Assembly: GCA_023476565.1 (NCBI GenBank)
Contig: JAMCVZ010000038.1
Span: 1 to 64,000 of the forward strand
Reading direction: 5' to 3'
DNA length: 64,000 bases
From: Nitrospirota bacterium
Lineage (GTDB): Bacteria > Nitrospirota > Thermodesulfovibrionia > Thermodesulfovibrionales > Dissulfurispiraceae
The stretch's first letter is position 1. Each line of letters starts with the position of its first letter. Made by a program: the position numbers and the translations under genes. This document shows positions 16,261 to 26,213 of the stretch, piece by piece. The notes beneath the pieces were generated by a model. That model saw only the letters and a program-made list of their open reading frames with translations, was not told the origin of the DNA and ran no database searches.

Positions 16261-17007
16261 TCAGACTGGCAGGCTGTGTTTCCTGTACCGGGCGATAATC
16301 ACACCCCGGAGGAATTTCAGGTTGTCATATCTGTTGATAAAGCGATAATACCGGATTACAAGCCTGCATATGACGGCGGAAAACACGAAGGCATACGGAG
16401 GAGGCTGATACATGATCAGGTCTTCCTCGACGAGGTGGTTTTCCCGCAAAGTTTTCCTCAGTCTTCCGATCGAGTTCGCCCGGTAGAAGGTCGGAAAAAC
16501 ATCGGACTCATCCTGGCCGGTCAGGAGCTTGCTGACTTTCTTATGGAGGCGGTTGGGTATCAATCTGTTTATAAAGGTTACAATGTTGTAAATGCAAGGG
16601 GTCATAAAGATGAGGCGACCGTTTTCTTTCAGAACCCTGTTGAACTCGGCAAATACCGCTTCAGGCTTGTCGAGATGCTCAAACACCATATTGCATACGA
16701 TTATATTCACTGAATTGCTCTTCAGCGGGATATGGTTCATGTTGGCGCAGAGGCCCGCATCTATGGATTTATTATCTTTGATGTCCTCAAGGACGAGATC
16801 CATGCCGATTTTTTTTATCCTGAGGTGTTTTGCCTCGGGGATAACTGATTTATGTCCGCATCCGGCATCAAGGATGATGTCCCCGTCACGTGCTGAGTGC
16901 GCAATGATGTTGCCGATTATTGCATACTTGTCCTTTCCTTCCGGGTATTCCCGGTCTATGATCTTCCAGCACTTCTTTTTTACTTTCTGGAAATAGCTTC
17001 CGATCAC
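16261..17007 (-). CDS. Class I SAM-dependent methyltransferase
   Basis: A 248-residue methyltransferase. The SAM-binding motif I is IILDAGCGHKS, followed by GMDLVLEDI (motif II region), NIIVCNMVFEHLDKP (motif IV/post II) and LKENGRLIFMTPC (motif V region). This is the UbiE/Methyltransf_11 pattern. In this setting it probably methylates a sugar or a terminal group of the EPS repeat unit, which would be chain capping if at the end. GTG 17007 is preferred to an ATG at 17049 because GGGAGGTG precedes it and it avoids overlap with the upstream gene. Confidence 0.88.
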   Translation of the reverse strand: MIGSYFQKVKKKCWKIIDREYPEGKDKYAIIGNIIAHSARDGDIILDAGCGHKSVIPEAKHLRIKKIGMDLVLEDIKDNKSIDAGLCANMNHIPLKSNSVNIIVCNMVFEHLDKPEAVFAEFNRVLKENGRLIFMTPCIYNIVTFINRLIPNRLHKKVSKLLTGQDESDVFPTFYRANSIGRLRKTLRENHLVEEDLIMYQPPPYAFVFSAVICRLVIRYYRFINRYDNLKFLRGVIIARYRKHSLPV

Positions 17008-17041
17008 TCTTGCACCTCCCGGATATATTCGTATGCGGGGG

Positions 17042-18298
17042 CTAAGCACTGCTTCCGCCGGCCCTTTCCGTAATCCGCCTCATTGAGACAATGAACCCTG
17101 TAAGCAGCCAGAAATTGGGGTAGTAGGTAACGGTAATGAAGATGCCGCTTGCCAGATATCCGATGAGAGAGGCTTCCAGGGCGTAACTCAGGTAAAGGAG
17201 CCTGGTCTTCCCCCTGCCGGATACGGCGCTATCGGCCGGGCCGCGCAATGCGTTCCGAATAGAAAAGGTATCTTTGTAGTTGGAATACAGCATTGCGAAA
17301 AACAGCAGGGCGCCGGTGAGCCCCAGCTCGGAGAGTAAGGTTATATAGAGCGAATGGGCCACTTTCCCCGATCTTGATGTTCCGTCAAGCCCCTCCTCGA
17401 AGCCGGCCGCGATTTCATATTCCCTGCTTCTGAAAGGAAAGTTCCCCTGGCCGATCCCGATGACCGGGTTGTCCAGGAAGATATCCAGGCCGAGTTTCCA
17501 CAGGAAGACCCTGCTCTCCCCTGTCGAGTCGCCTGTCCCTTTCTGGATGGACTGTATCCTGTCCCAGTACTTTTCCGGGGCGTATTGCAAGACGGAGAAG
17601 ATAAGCAGGGTGACCAGAACGGCCGAAACAAGTTTCCTGGGCGACCTGATCAGGCAGTATATACACACCGCAGCCAGTCCGATGAAGCCGCCCCTTGAGA
17701 AGGTCATCACATTTGTCAGTATAAAAAGAATCGTCAGGAGGACATAGACAGCCTTTTTTATTGCGCTCTTTTCAGCCATGACGGAAAAAAATGCAAAAGG
17801 TATGATCATATTCATTGTCATGCAGAGGTCATTCTCATCGAAAAGGAAGCCCCCGATTCCTTTCCCGCCCCTTATAATGCCGATAACCGCAAGATAAAAA
17901 TGGACGGCGAGCCATACGTTGATCATGGTCATAAACCTCTGGAGCGAATTTATGAAGGTTATAACGGAAAGGTACGCAACAAAGGTCAGGAGCATCGCCC
18001 TGAAATTCTGAAGGGCCCAATAGTTGTTGGAGGCAAGAGGGATGTGGAGCGCCATGAGCGCCAGTAAGGAAATAAATAATCCGGTCTGCCTGTCGGAAAG
18101 GCTTATTCCCCTGGAAAATACAAGGGCGACGGTAAGGATTATCACCATAACGGCCGGCAGGTGCAGATGGCTGACATCTGTTATGGATTGGGGTCTCGCG
18201 TACTCGAAAAGAAGGTAGAGCAGGGTCAGATAAAAGCACGGAGAGCCCGTCGTCCTTTGTTTCGATCCGTATGTCTCAAGTATATTGGTATTGTGCAT
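17042..18298 (-). CDS. O-antigen ligase/polymerase-family membrane protein
   Basis: A 418-residue polytopic protein with about 10-12 hydrophobic helices and the Wzy_C-type loop. That loop holds SRGGFIGLAAVCIYCL, then RVFLWKLGLDIFLDNPVIGIGQGNF, the conserved H/R-G-N-F region. It would polymerise EPS repeat units or transfer glycan to an acceptor on the periplasmic side. Start ATG 18298 lies 2 bases after the flippase stop, with GAGAAAGG upstream. Ligase and polymerase cannot be told apart by sequence alone. Confidence 0.82.
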   Translation of the reverse strand: MHNTNILETYGSKQRTTGSPCFYLTLLYLLFEYARPQSITDVSHLHLPAVMVIILTVALVFSRGISLSDRQTGLFISLLALMALHIPLASNNYWALQNFRAMLLTFVAYLSVITFINSLQRFMTMINVWLAVHFYLAVIGIIRGGKGIGGFLFDENDLCMTMNMIIPFAFFSVMAEKSAIKKAVYVLLTILFILTNVMTFSRGGFIGLAAVCIYCLIRSPRKLVSAVLVTLLIFSVLQYAPEKYWDRIQSIQKGTGDSTGESRVFLWKLGLDIFLDNPVIGIGQGNFPFRSREYEIAAGFEEGLDGTSRSGKVAHSLYITLLSELGLTGALLFFAMLYSNYKDTFSIRNALRGPADSAVSGRGKTRLLYLSYALEASLIGYLASGIFITVTYYPNFWLLTGFIVSMRRITERAGGSSA

Positions 18299-18300
18299 GG

Positions 18301-19740
18301 TCAGGCCTTTCTCAGATCCCATATCTCGTTGAGGGATTTCTTTTCGAAGATGAATAAATAGGTGAGGTATAAGATGCCCCCTACCGCTATTTCCTGAAGT
18401 AAAAGCATTTTAAAATTCCGGATGGTGAACTGCATTATGAATACTTGAACGGCCTCGATGCCGGTGATCATGAAAACCGTGGCCATGAGCGGCGTGCAAA
18501 AGGCTTTCAGGTACCGGCGCATGTCGATACCCTGTTCCTTTAAGGTAATCCAGGTCCATGTGATGCAGATCGCGGGGTAGACCGAGATCCACGGGATTGC
18601 CAGGGCGCGGAACCCGCTCATGGCTGCAATGAAGATGGAAAGGGATACCAGGATCGCGTTCACGAGGTTGAAGCTCAGGGTCCATTTGGGCTTGCCCTGC
18701 GCATTGTGGATGATATTGTTGAATACGTTGAGAGAGAGGAAAAACTGCGCTATGCAGAGTATCCTGAAGATAAATATTGCCGGGGCCCACTTCTCCCCCA
18801 GGAGGGCGAGGATTATCTCCTTGCCGAAAAAGGCCCCGCCGAAAAACAGGGGGAAGGTGATAATGGCTATGTGCTTTGTGACTTTCAAATACAGTTCCCG
18901 GCTTTTCGGCTTATCCTCCTGATATCTGGATAACACCGGGAAAAAGACCTGCTGAAAGATGGAAAGTATCTTGTCGTTCGGGATGCTGGCCATCTGCATG
19001 GCAAAGGAGTAATACCCGAGCATCTGAGCATTGAACAGTTTGCCGATTATGAATTTGTCGGCGTTTTGGAAAACGAAGAAGAGTGACCTTGACCCGGCTA
19101 TGGTAAGGCCGAATTTCAGCAGCGGCCCGGCCTCTTTGAAACGAAAATAGAATCCCGGCCTCCACTTTGACGATATGCATATCAGTACGGCCATTATAAG
19201 TTTCAGGATAAGCGTGCCCCACACCAGGGTCCATACGCCGAAATGCGCCCGGGCCATACCGAGCATCGAGAGATTGGCCGTGATGAGTGCAAGCAATTCG
19301 ATGGTTCCGATTTCCTTGAATCTGGCCTCTCTGTTTAAGATGCTGTAAGGCACGATACTCAATCCGCTGAATACGAATGCCACAGATGTCAGCTGGGTGA
19401 TGGGTATGATCCTCGGCTCCTTAAAAATCCATGCAGCCGGATATGCCAGGAGAAAGCAGATTGCCGCGAACAGGCCCCCGGTCATAAACGAGAACCAGAA
19501 GGCGTTCGAGAGCTCACCCTGCGTTATCTCCTTTTTCTGGATAATTGCCGAACCCAGCCCGAGCTCGCTGAACAGGGCGGCATAACCGGTAAATATGCCC
19601 GCCATTGCCATCAACCCGTAATCCTCGGGAGCGAGTATCCTGGCAATGGTTACGGTGACGACCCAGGACAGGGTCTGGGATATAAGCCTGAATGCGGCGA
19701 GCCACAGTCCGCTTTTCAGCGCTTTTTTTGCGAATGACAA
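18301..19740 (-). CDS. Wzx-type polysaccharide flippase
   Basis: A 479-residue MOP-superfamily membrane protein, about 12-14 helices, that would flip lipid-linked repeat units across the inner membrane. The N-terminus (KSGLWLAAFRLISQTLSWVV, ARILAPEDYGLMAMAGIF) is typical of the polysaccharide synthesis (RfbX/Wzx) family. SRSLFFVFQNADKFIIGKLF is the usual second repeat. The start appears to be TTG 19740 with GGGG upstream. Its partner polymerase/ligase follows directly. Confidence 0.93.
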   Translation of the reverse strand: MSFAKKALKSGLWLAAFRLISQTLSWVVTVTIARILAPEDYGLMAMAGIFTGYAALFSELGLGSAIIQKKEITQGELSNAFWFSFMTGGLFAAICFLLAYPAAWIFKEPRIIPITQLTSVAFVFSGLSIVPYSILNREARFKEIGTIELLALITANLSMLGMARAHFGVWTLVWGTLILKLIMAVLICISSKWRPGFYFRFKEAGPLLKFGLTIAGSRSLFFVFQNADKFIIGKLFNAQMLGYYSFAMQMASIPNDKILSIFQQVFFPVLSRYQEDKPKSRELYLKVTKHIAIITFPLFFGGAFFGKEIILALLGEKWAPAIFIFRILCIAQFFLSLNVFNNIIHNAQGKPKWTLSFNLVNAILVSLSIFIAAMSGFRALAIPWISVYPAICITWTWITLKEQGIDMRRYLKAFCTPLMATVFMITGIEAVQVFIMQFTIRNFKMLLLQEIAVGGILYLTYLFIFEKKSLNEIWDLRKA

Positions 19741-19744
19741 TTAA

Positions 19745-20890
19745 TTACCCCGTCTTGAGGGCCAGGTATTTTTTATATAACCTGTCATATTCTGAAATCA
19801 TCCTCGCGATGGTGTAATTCTCCGTGAATATCTGCAATGATTTTCGCGCGAACTCCTTCCTTATGTTCTCGTGTCTTATCAGATTTTTAATCGTGCTGCA
19901 GAGCGCTTGCGCATCGCGGGGCCTTACGAGGAACCCGTTTACCCCGTTCCTGACGGCCTGCCCGTTGCCGCCCACATCGGTTGCGACGAGCGGAAGGGAT
20001 GCAGCCATCGCTTCGAGCAGAACGAGGGGGAGTCCCTCCCTCAGGGACGGGAGAACGAGCATGTCCATTATTCCCATGATCTCATTTACATCTGAACGGG
20101 GGCCGAGGAAGATGACGTTTTGTGTGATGCCGAGCTCTCCGGTCTTTTCCCCCAACTCTTCAGACAGGTCCCCTTCACCTGCGATAAGCAGAAGGATGTC
20201 GGGGATGTCCCTGACGAGGAGCTTCATAGCCTCCAGCAGGTAGATCAATCCCTTTTCCGGGGAAAGCCTGCCTGCGAACCCGAGGATGGTACTGTTTCCG
20301 CTGCGTATGCCAAGCTCCTTGAGCTTGTCGGCCCTGTTCACCTTCCTCCGGTATTTGGCGCCGTCGATTCCATTGGGAATTACCGCGATCCCGCGGGGAT
20401 CCAGCTTTTCGTATGAGGAGAGGTCCTTTTTTGCCTTTTCGGAGACAGCGACAATCTGATCGGTGAAGTGCGCTAAAGTCCTTTCCGCGAACATATAGCG
20501 TTTCTTGTCCGGGAACTGCCGGCCGTGATCGGTATGTATGCGCACGGGAACGCGGGCCATTACCGCTGCGGTGACCCCGTCGATCAGGGGATGCGTGTTG
20601 TGAGTGTGAATAATATCGGGTCTCTCTTTTCTGAGAATCCTGAACAGCTTGAGAAAGCTGAGGTAGTCGACGCCGTTTCCCGCCGCCGGGATTTTGAAGG
20701 TTTTGACCCCGCTGTCGAGCAACTCTCCCTTGAGGGGGCCCTCCTCCCTCAGGGCACATACCGAAACCCGGTACTCCGATTTCTCGAGCGATGTTGCAAT
20801 GTCCACCACCACACGCTGCAGGCCCCCGATATTGAGGTCATGGGTGATGTGCATTACCTTTATCTTTTCTCTCTTTCTATCTCTGCGCAT
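19745..20890 (-). CDS. Family 4 glycosyltransferase
   Basis: A 381-residue GT-B retaining glycosyltransferase. The N-terminal acceptor domain opens VMHITHDLNIGGLQRVVVD, and the donor domain has LGFAGRLSPEKGLIYLLEA. The diphosphate-binding E-x7-E motif is LREGLPLVLLEAMA. The GGLQR opening is shared by transferases linked to exosortase EPS clusters. The start is not certain: ATG 20890 lacks a clear binding site, and ATG 20854 also fits. Confidence 0.92.
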   Translation of the reverse strand: MRRDRKREKIKVMHITHDLNIGGLQRVVVDIATSLEKSEYRVSVCALREEGPLKGELLDSGVKTFKIPAAGNGVDYLSFLKLFRILRKERPDIIHTHNTHPLIDGVTAAVMARVPVRIHTDHGRQFPDKKRYMFAERTLAHFTDQIVAVSEKAKKDLSSYEKLDPRGIAVIPNGIDGAKYRRKVNRADKLKELGIRSGNSTILGFAGRLSPEKGLIYLLEAMKLLVRDIPDILLLIAGEGDLSEELGEKTGELGITQNVIFLGPRSDVNEIMGIMDMLVLPSLREGLPLVLLEAMAASLPLVATDVGGNGQAVRNGVNGFLVRPRDAQALCSTIKNLIRHENIRKEFARKSLQIFTENYTIARMISEYDRLYKKYLALKTG

Positions 20891-20913
20891 GGAGGTGGAA
20901 GTGAGCGGCCAAA

Positions 20914-22425
20914 CTAAAAATTTACCGCCCGGTCGCCGGAAGAGCGCCCCCGGCTTTTGAGAATTGGCCTGCCGTCGACGCCATGGGGTATGTCTATATT
21001 AAAAATGTCGAGAATTGTCGCAAATACATCGGTAATATTGATATCCCTTTTCATTGCCGTACCTGCGGTGTCCTTTCCGTTCATGATGAAAATGCCCGAG
21101 CGCCTGTGGCCCCCCGTGAAAAAAGAGGTTTCTTCCGCGTCCATATACCGGAATATCCGATCGTCCCCCGGCGGCATATCGGAACTTACGATATAGGATT
21201 CGTTGGACTCAAATATTATTTCGGGCGCCCCCTTTACGTTCATGGCGTGGCTATTCTCTTTCAGATAGGCTTTTTCAATGACCTTGTCGTTTGTACGCGG
21301 ATCCCTGAAATCCCTGAGGCATTTTATAATGTCCCTTTTGACCTTTTCCGGGTTCTTGAGAAAAGGTGACTGCCTGTTGAGATTTACGCCGAACAGCACA
21401 TCGGAAGAGGCGAGGGTTTTCCTTTTGTCTACCGGGAGGTCCATTCCGTTTATTTCCGTTCTGATGCGGTTCAATCTTCTGAAGAACCCGTAGTTTGCCA
21501 GGGCATTTCTGTATATGGATTTTAACGCCGACCTGCCTAAACGGTAGGGGGTTGCCATACTCCTGCCGCCGCCTTCGTGCAGCCTGGAAAGAAAGCCGCG
21601 TTCGGCCAGGTAGTGGTTAAGGTGAACTATTGCCTTGACCGGACCGAAGCCGTGGTCCGAAACGATGATATTCGTTGAATCATGGTACTGCGCGAATATC
21701 CTGGCGATACAACCGTCGAGCTTCCGGTAGTATGATTCTATGAGGCTTTGCAGGGGCCTGTTCCCCTCCGACACTTTAAAGCCCTGCTCCAGAAGATTCC
21801 AGTAGCAGTGCTGGATAAGGTCAGCCCCTCTGAATACATTCAGCACAAATTCGGGCGAGTGCTTTTCCATAATGTACAGGCATGCTTTTGTCCTGTATTC
21901 GGTCATGCGTATTATTTTTTCAATCAGACGCAGATGGTCATCCGTAGTGCCTTCCTTGTAATCACACGCCGGTATGTAATCACCGGCGCTGCTCTTTACC
22001 TCTTCCAGCAGGCCTTCCGGGTAGGATAATTCCAATTTGTCCGACGCATTCAGCCCCGAGCCCAATCCCGATATCATATAACCGTTGAACGGTTTGGGAG
22101 GATAGGTGTAAGACATGTTTATGACGCAGGACCTGATCCCCTGTTCCCCCATAATTTCCCACAGCACTTTGTCCTTGAAGGAGCCTGAATTTACCAGTCT
22201 GGCATACAGGTTCCAATAGAAAACGCCGTGCTTTTCAGGTGACTTCCCCGTTATGAAGGACGCCCACCCCTGGCCGTGTCCTTTCACGGAGGTGTCGATG
22301 TCTTCTGCGCAGCCCGTTTTCATGATGCTGTCCAGGTTGGGCATGAGGCCTTTCCCGATCATTCTTTTCAGGACACTGAACTCCCCTCCGTCGATACCCG
22401 CTACGACAACTCTTCTCTTCTCCAT
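20914..22425 (-). CDS. Alkaline-phosphatase-superfamily (type I phosphodiesterase-like) protein
   Basis: A 503-residue protein with the metal-binding core of the phosphodiesterase/phosphatase superfamily. VVVAGIDGGEF carries the first Asp, ASFITGKSPEKHGVFYW the nucleophile region, and IIVSDHGFGP the SDHGF metal motif. There is no signal peptide with the chosen start, so it is probably cytoplasmic. It may add or remove phosphate-containing substituents on the glycan or hydrolyse nucleotide sugars, but the substrate is unknown. ATG 22425 is chosen over an earlier ATG for its AGGAAG site and the family's N-terminus. Confidence 0.82.
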   Translation of the reverse strand: MEKRRVVVAGIDGGEFSVLKRMIGKGLMPNLDSIMKTGCAEDIDTSVKGHGQGWASFITGKSPEKHGVFYWNLYARLVNSGSFKDKVLWEIMGEQGIRSCVINMSYTYPPKPFNGYMISGLGSGLNASDKLELSYPEGLLEEVKSSAGDYIPACDYKEGTTDDHLRLIEKIIRMTEYRTKACLYIMEKHSPEFVLNVFRGADLIQHCYWNLLEQGFKVSEGNRPLQSLIESYYRKLDGCIARIFAQYHDSTNIIVSDHGFGPVKAIVHLNHYLAERGFLSRLHEGGGRSMATPYRLGRSALKSIYRNALANYGFFRRLNRIRTEINGMDLPVDKRKTLASSDVLFGVNLNRQSPFLKNPEKVKRDIIKCLRDFRDPRTNDKVIEKAYLKENSHAMNVKGAPEIIFESNESYIVSSDMPPGDDRIFRYMDAEETSFFTGGHRRSGIFIMNGKDTAGTAMKRDINITDVFATILDIFNIDIPHGVDGRPILKSRGRSSGDRAVNF

Positions 22426-22477
22426 AACCCACTTCCTGCCGATAGGTTTCTCAATTATATTTACAGAGTTCTTCTCA

Positions 22478-23848
22478 TTACAGCTCGCCTGCCTGTTTGC
22501 TTGCGGCAACACGAACGCCATTAGTTGATCGCGCAGCCTTTGCGTAGTATTGCTCAATGCTCTCCTTCAGCAGCTCTGCCGACCGGAGGGCCTCTTTCTG
22601 GATGCGGACCGCCTCGACGGCCATCTCCGCTGCAATTGCCTTCCGCTGTTTCCATCCTCTGGTCAGATCTTTTTTCAGACCCTCGACGTCGGGATTGTTC
22701 AGGTTGATCACCTTTCTCTTGAACATCCTGCTAATAATGTTGTGCATCCTGATATCTTCCTTCACGCTCAACGCAATGCAGGGCGTCCCGACCGAAACCG
22801 CACCTATCAGCGCGTGGGCCCGCTCGCCGAGCACGAAGGCGCATCTCTTCATCAGACCTTTATATTCGCCTTCGGAATACTCTTTCGCAATGAGGGTGAC
22901 CCTGTCGATGTCTCTCGGAATCGCCCTGTATATATCCTGCATCATGCGCCTGTCGTCAAAAACTCTGCCCGGTCCGATACAATGCGGAATCAGGACGAGA
23001 TGGGCGTCTGTCGTGTCCAGGAGGTGCAGGATCGTGTCGACCCACAATTTGATCCTGAGCTCATGTTTTCTGCCCGCATCTTTCTCGCTCGAGAAGGACT
23101 TCTCATAGACAATGCCCCCGATTACAGGGATCAGTCCGTACAGGGGCTTGTCCGGCCGGTCGGGGATTCTCTCTTTCTTCAATATTTCATGGACCCTTTC
23201 ATCCCTGCAGGGTTTCAAAAGCACGGCCGGATCGGGGAAGAGATGAACTTTCCCGGGGGGGATGTCATTGGCGAGCAGCGAGTTCCTGGTATTCTCGTCG
23301 CGCACTGTGCAGATTATCGCATTCCGTATTGCCGATTGCAGAAGCATCCGGTTTCTCAGCGAAGGTATGCGGCCGTTAAAATCATTCCCCCCTCCATAAA
23401 GGGCCACGGGCTTGTTCATGAGTTTGCCGGCAAGCACTATCCAGAAATGATCGTAACTCAACATGCCGTCGTGTCCGGCTATGATCAGATCCGAATCGGC
23501 CAACGATTGGAGGAAATCGTCTTTTATGAGAAGTCCGGCCAATTTTTTAGAGATCCTCGTCGCGAGGGAAAAAGCGAGAAACTTCATCAGCAGAAGCAGA
23601 TAATACATTCTGCCGTGATGGACGGGATTATCCGAATATGCGTTGGCAGCGCCCCATATGTCGAGCCCTGCAGCCAGATTTATTTCGGTCCCATACCTTT
23701 TCCTGTCGTTGTCGATCCATTCATGGGGCGAAAAGAGCGTCAGCTTCACATCGCCGCACACTTTGAGGGCTTCCTGTATCCCCCTGAGAATAGCAGCTTC
23801 ACCCTTATTCAAGGACGGTATGGGCTCTGCTATGGTTACTTTGAGCAT
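22478..23848 (-). CDS. Polysaccharide pyruvyl transferase family protein
   Basis: A 456-residue protein with the pyruvyl-transferase pattern. The N-terminal VTIAEPIPSLNKGEAAILRG matches the N-x-G-[DE]-x-A-x5 opening. A central GHDGMLSYDHF, IPHCIGPG and the C-terminal GERAHALIGAVSVGTPCIAL follow, with the usual E-R/H-x-H motif. It would add ketal pyruvate from PEP to a sugar, making the EPS acidic. ATG 23848 follows GGAGGAA. Confidence 0.88.
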   Translation of the reverse strand: MLKVTIAEPIPSLNKGEAAILRGIQEALKVCGDVKLTLFSPHEWIDNDRKRYGTEINLAAGLDIWGAANAYSDNPVHHGRMYYLLLLMKFLAFSLATRISKKLAGLLIKDDFLQSLADSDLIIAGHDGMLSYDHFWIVLAGKLMNKPVALYGGGNDFNGRIPSLRNRMLLQSAIRNAIICTVRDENTRNSLLANDIPPGKVHLFPDPAVLLKPCRDERVHEILKKERIPDRPDKPLYGLIPVIGGIVYEKSFSSEKDAGRKHELRIKLWVDTILHLLDTTDAHLVLIPHCIGPGRVFDDRRMMQDIYRAIPRDIDRVTLIAKEYSEGEYKGLMKRCAFVLGERAHALIGAVSVGTPCIALSVKEDIRMHNIISRMFKRKVINLNNPDVEGLKKDLTRGWKQRKAIAAEMAVEAVRIQKEALRSAELLKESIEQYYAKAARSTNGVRVAASKQAGEL

Positions 23849-23929
23849 TATGTTTGTTCCTCCTCTGTTCTTTTGGTGCACGGCCGCCTGCCGGGCGGTC
23901 ACGTGTCTTTTCCATTATGGATGCGAGAC

Positions 23930-25105
23930 TCAGACGGCCTGAAAAAATGCGCCCTGTCCGGTTTGGTTCTCAGTACAGGACTGCGCATACAGCTTGCGAT
24001 AGGACTGCGCGGTTTTTGAGCTTATGAAAGATGATGCAATCCTCTTCGAGGCATTATCGCCTACCTTCGTGCGCAGCCTGCCGCTTCTCACAAGTTCCAT
24101 GCAGGAGCTGATGAAGTCTTCCGGCCTCCGCCCGTCGACGAGGAAACCGTGTTTCCCATGGAGAATGATCTCCGGTATGCCCCCTACATTCGGCGCTACC
24201 ACCGGTCTCTTGCAGGCCATTGCCTCCAATATGCTCATGGGAATACCCTCATGGACCGAGGTGCTCAGATAAAGGTCGAGCGACCGGTAGTAGGGGAGCG
24301 GATCATGCCGCGGGGGCAGGAATTCAATACAGTCCTTAATCCCCAGTTCGCCGGCCCTTTTTATCAGATGACCGCTTAAGGGGCCGTCCCCCAGAATGCT
24401 GAAACGGACATTGCCCGTATGCTTTCTTATCCCGGCCGCCACATTAAGGAAAAGGTCGAACCCTTTTACCGGCGCCAATCGCCCGACAGTGCCTATGTGA
24501 AAGGAGCGGGAAGATGTGCGGCCCGGGTTGCCGGACGGCGGGGCGGTGTGCCGGTCGGTTTCCGGAATGGGTATCCCGTTATAGATGACATCGAGCTTGT
24601 GCGGGGCCAGCTTGTAATTGCGGATTAGAAGCGTTCTCATATCTTGTGAGACCGCCACGATACGGGTAAAGAATTTATTCAAGATATAATAATTCAATCG
24701 TGCTTTCAGGCTTGCAGGATTCCTTTTGTCCAATGGATGGAGCGCGGATTCGGACAGCCCGTGGACCGTGGAGATCATCTGTTTTACCCCCAGGGACTTT
24801 CCCAGAGGAAGGGCCAGGAGGTTTTCCTTGTACCGGTGTGAATGGATGATATCAATCCTCTTCGTCTTCAGAAGGCTGAGGGCCTTTCCATAGATTTTCA
24901 ACATGGAATTGCAATCTTCCGGAATGACGTGGGTTTCGATCCCGGCGTTCCGGAGCCTGCCGGCCAGGACCCCTTCATTTAAAGACAGGGCGATAATCCT
25001 CAGGCTGTCATCTTCCTTGAGCGAGGAGAGGAGATTGAAAAGCATAACCTCGGCGCCTGCCCACAGGTCCCCCGAGAAGAGGTAAAGGACGCTTAAAGGC
25101 GTCAC
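23930..25105 (-). CDS. Family 4 glycosyltransferase
   Basis: A 391-residue GT-B enzyme. N-terminal LYLFSGDLWAGAEVMLFNLL, a central IDIIHSHRYKENLL, donor-site IGTVGRLAPVKGFDLFL, and E-x7-E motif VHEGIPMSILEAMA are all visible. GTG 25105 is chosen because it overlaps the upstream stop as GTGA and has GGAG 8 bases before it. An ATG at 25144 would overlap by 43 bases. Confidence 0.92.
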   Translation of the reverse strand: MTPLSVLYLFSGDLWAGAEVMLFNLLSSLKEDDSLRIIALSLNEGVLAGRLRNAGIETHVIPEDCNSMLKIYGKALSLLKTKRIDIIHSHRYKENLLALPLGKSLGVKQMISTVHGLSESALHPLDKRNPASLKARLNYYILNKFFTRIVAVSQDMRTLLIRNYKLAPHKLDVIYNGIPIPETDRHTAPPSGNPGRTSSRSFHIGTVGRLAPVKGFDLFLNVAAGIRKHTGNVRFSILGDGPLSGHLIKRAGELGIKDCIEFLPPRHDPLPYYRSLDLYLSTSVHEGIPMSILEAMACKRPVVAPNVGGIPEIILHGKHGFLVDGRRPEDFISSCMELVRSGRLRTKVGDNASKRIASSFISSKTAQSYRKLYAQSCTENQTGQGAFFQAV

Positions 25106-26199
25106 GGCAGTGCTCCGGGAGCGGATTCCCCGGCGATGCCGCATGCGCTCCGGCGCGGCAATCCCCTGTAAGGGAGGGAGATATGATTAAGGCCGGAGAT
25201 ATGCCATGCAAAGAGGGGGACCGTTGGGCTGATATCGTTGTGAACACCGATTCTCCTGAGGGCGAAGATTTCCATGGGCAGGACGTTTTCGAACCCGGGG
25301 CGCGTACTCACCGCCGCCAGGTAACCTGAGGAATTCACCAGCTTTGTGATTTCCCGGTCATGGTTCCCATTGGGATAACAGAATACCGGTACATGGTTCA
25401 CTCCTCTTTTTTGAAGTGCGCTGAACGAATCTTCCACCTCTTTTTTGAGCTCGCCCGGAGAGAGTTTTGTGAGCATTCTATGCGTTGACGAGTGTGACCC
25501 GAAGGAGATACCGTCCTTTGACATCTCCTTTATTTCCTCCCAATTGAGGAGCACCCGCTCCCCGGGGGGCTTTTCCCCCAGGGCCTTTTCCATCTTTGCG
25601 ATGAGACTGTAAACTTCCGTATCGGATAGTTCTTTGCATTGCTCGATAGCCGAATCTATCCGCCCGACGTCCCTTTCACCTTTAAAGTCCGATATCCAGG
25701 GATGGCGCTTCAGAAGGGGGGCAAGTTTTTTCCTTCGGCCGGCGCCGGAGACGCAGCAATGCTTCAGCAGGCAGGCGAGCCTGTCCTGCCAAAACCACTG
25801 ATTGGTGCCGATGAGTCCGGTCGGCAGGAATATGGTGGCGGGTACATTGTATCCCTTCAAAACAGGGTATGCGTAAACATAATTGTCCAGCCAGCCGTCG
25901 TCGAGGGTGAGCACGCAGTAGCGCTGGTCGCGGTCCAGATCCCTTCTCTTCCAGTGGTCAAGCAGGGCTGAGAACGAGAGTATGCGGAAGTGCTCCGACA
26001 GGAACCTCACCTGCATTTCGAATACGTCACTCCGTACATACATTCCCGGCTGGATGAAGTGCCGGTTAAGTTCTCTTTCCGGCAGAACCCTGTGGTACAT
26101 CAAAATCGCGACCTTGCCCCGGAGGCGGGACAGAAGAGGGTCGGCAGCGTAATACAGTGAGGCCACGGCCCGGCGGATTGCGGACTTTATGTGCTGCAT
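25102..26199 (-). CDS. Polysaccharide deacetylase (NodB-like, carbohydrate esterase 4)
   Basis: A 365-residue protein with the carbohydrate esterase family 4 signature. The metal and catalytic motif 1 is VLTLDDGWLDN, motif 2 is SFGSHSSTHRML (H-x3-H), and GERVLLNWEEI and VFCYPNGNHD lie at positions expected for later motifs. It removes N- or O-acetyl groups from the glycan or a precursor. Start ATG 26199 has only a weak binding site (GTAGAGCG), and a GTG at 26211 is possible. It overlaps the next gene by 4 bases. Confidence 0.9.
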   Translation of the reverse strand: MQHIKSAIRRAVASLYYAADPLLSRLRGKVAILMYHRVLPERELNRHFIQPGMYVRSDVFEMQVRFLSEHFRILSFSALLDHWKRRDLDRDQRYCVLTLDDGWLDNYVYAYPVLKGYNVPATIFLPTGLIGTNQWFWQDRLACLLKHCCVSGAGRRKKLAPLLKRHPWISDFKGERDVGRIDSAIEQCKELSDTEVYSLIAKMEKALGEKPPGERVLLNWEEIKEMSKDGISFGSHSSTHRMLTKLSPGELKKEVEDSFSALQKRGVNHVPVFCYPNGNHDREITKLVNSSGYLAAVSTRPGFENVLPMEIFALRRIGVHNDISPTVPLFAWHISGLNHISLPYRGLPRRSACGIAGESAPGALP

Positions 26200-26213
26200 C
26201 GCTCTACGCACGT

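Noticed and set aside
22550-24019. 489-codon plus-strand frame
   Set aside because: It is antisense to the pyruvyl transferase gene, which has clear family motifs. The plus-strand frame has none.
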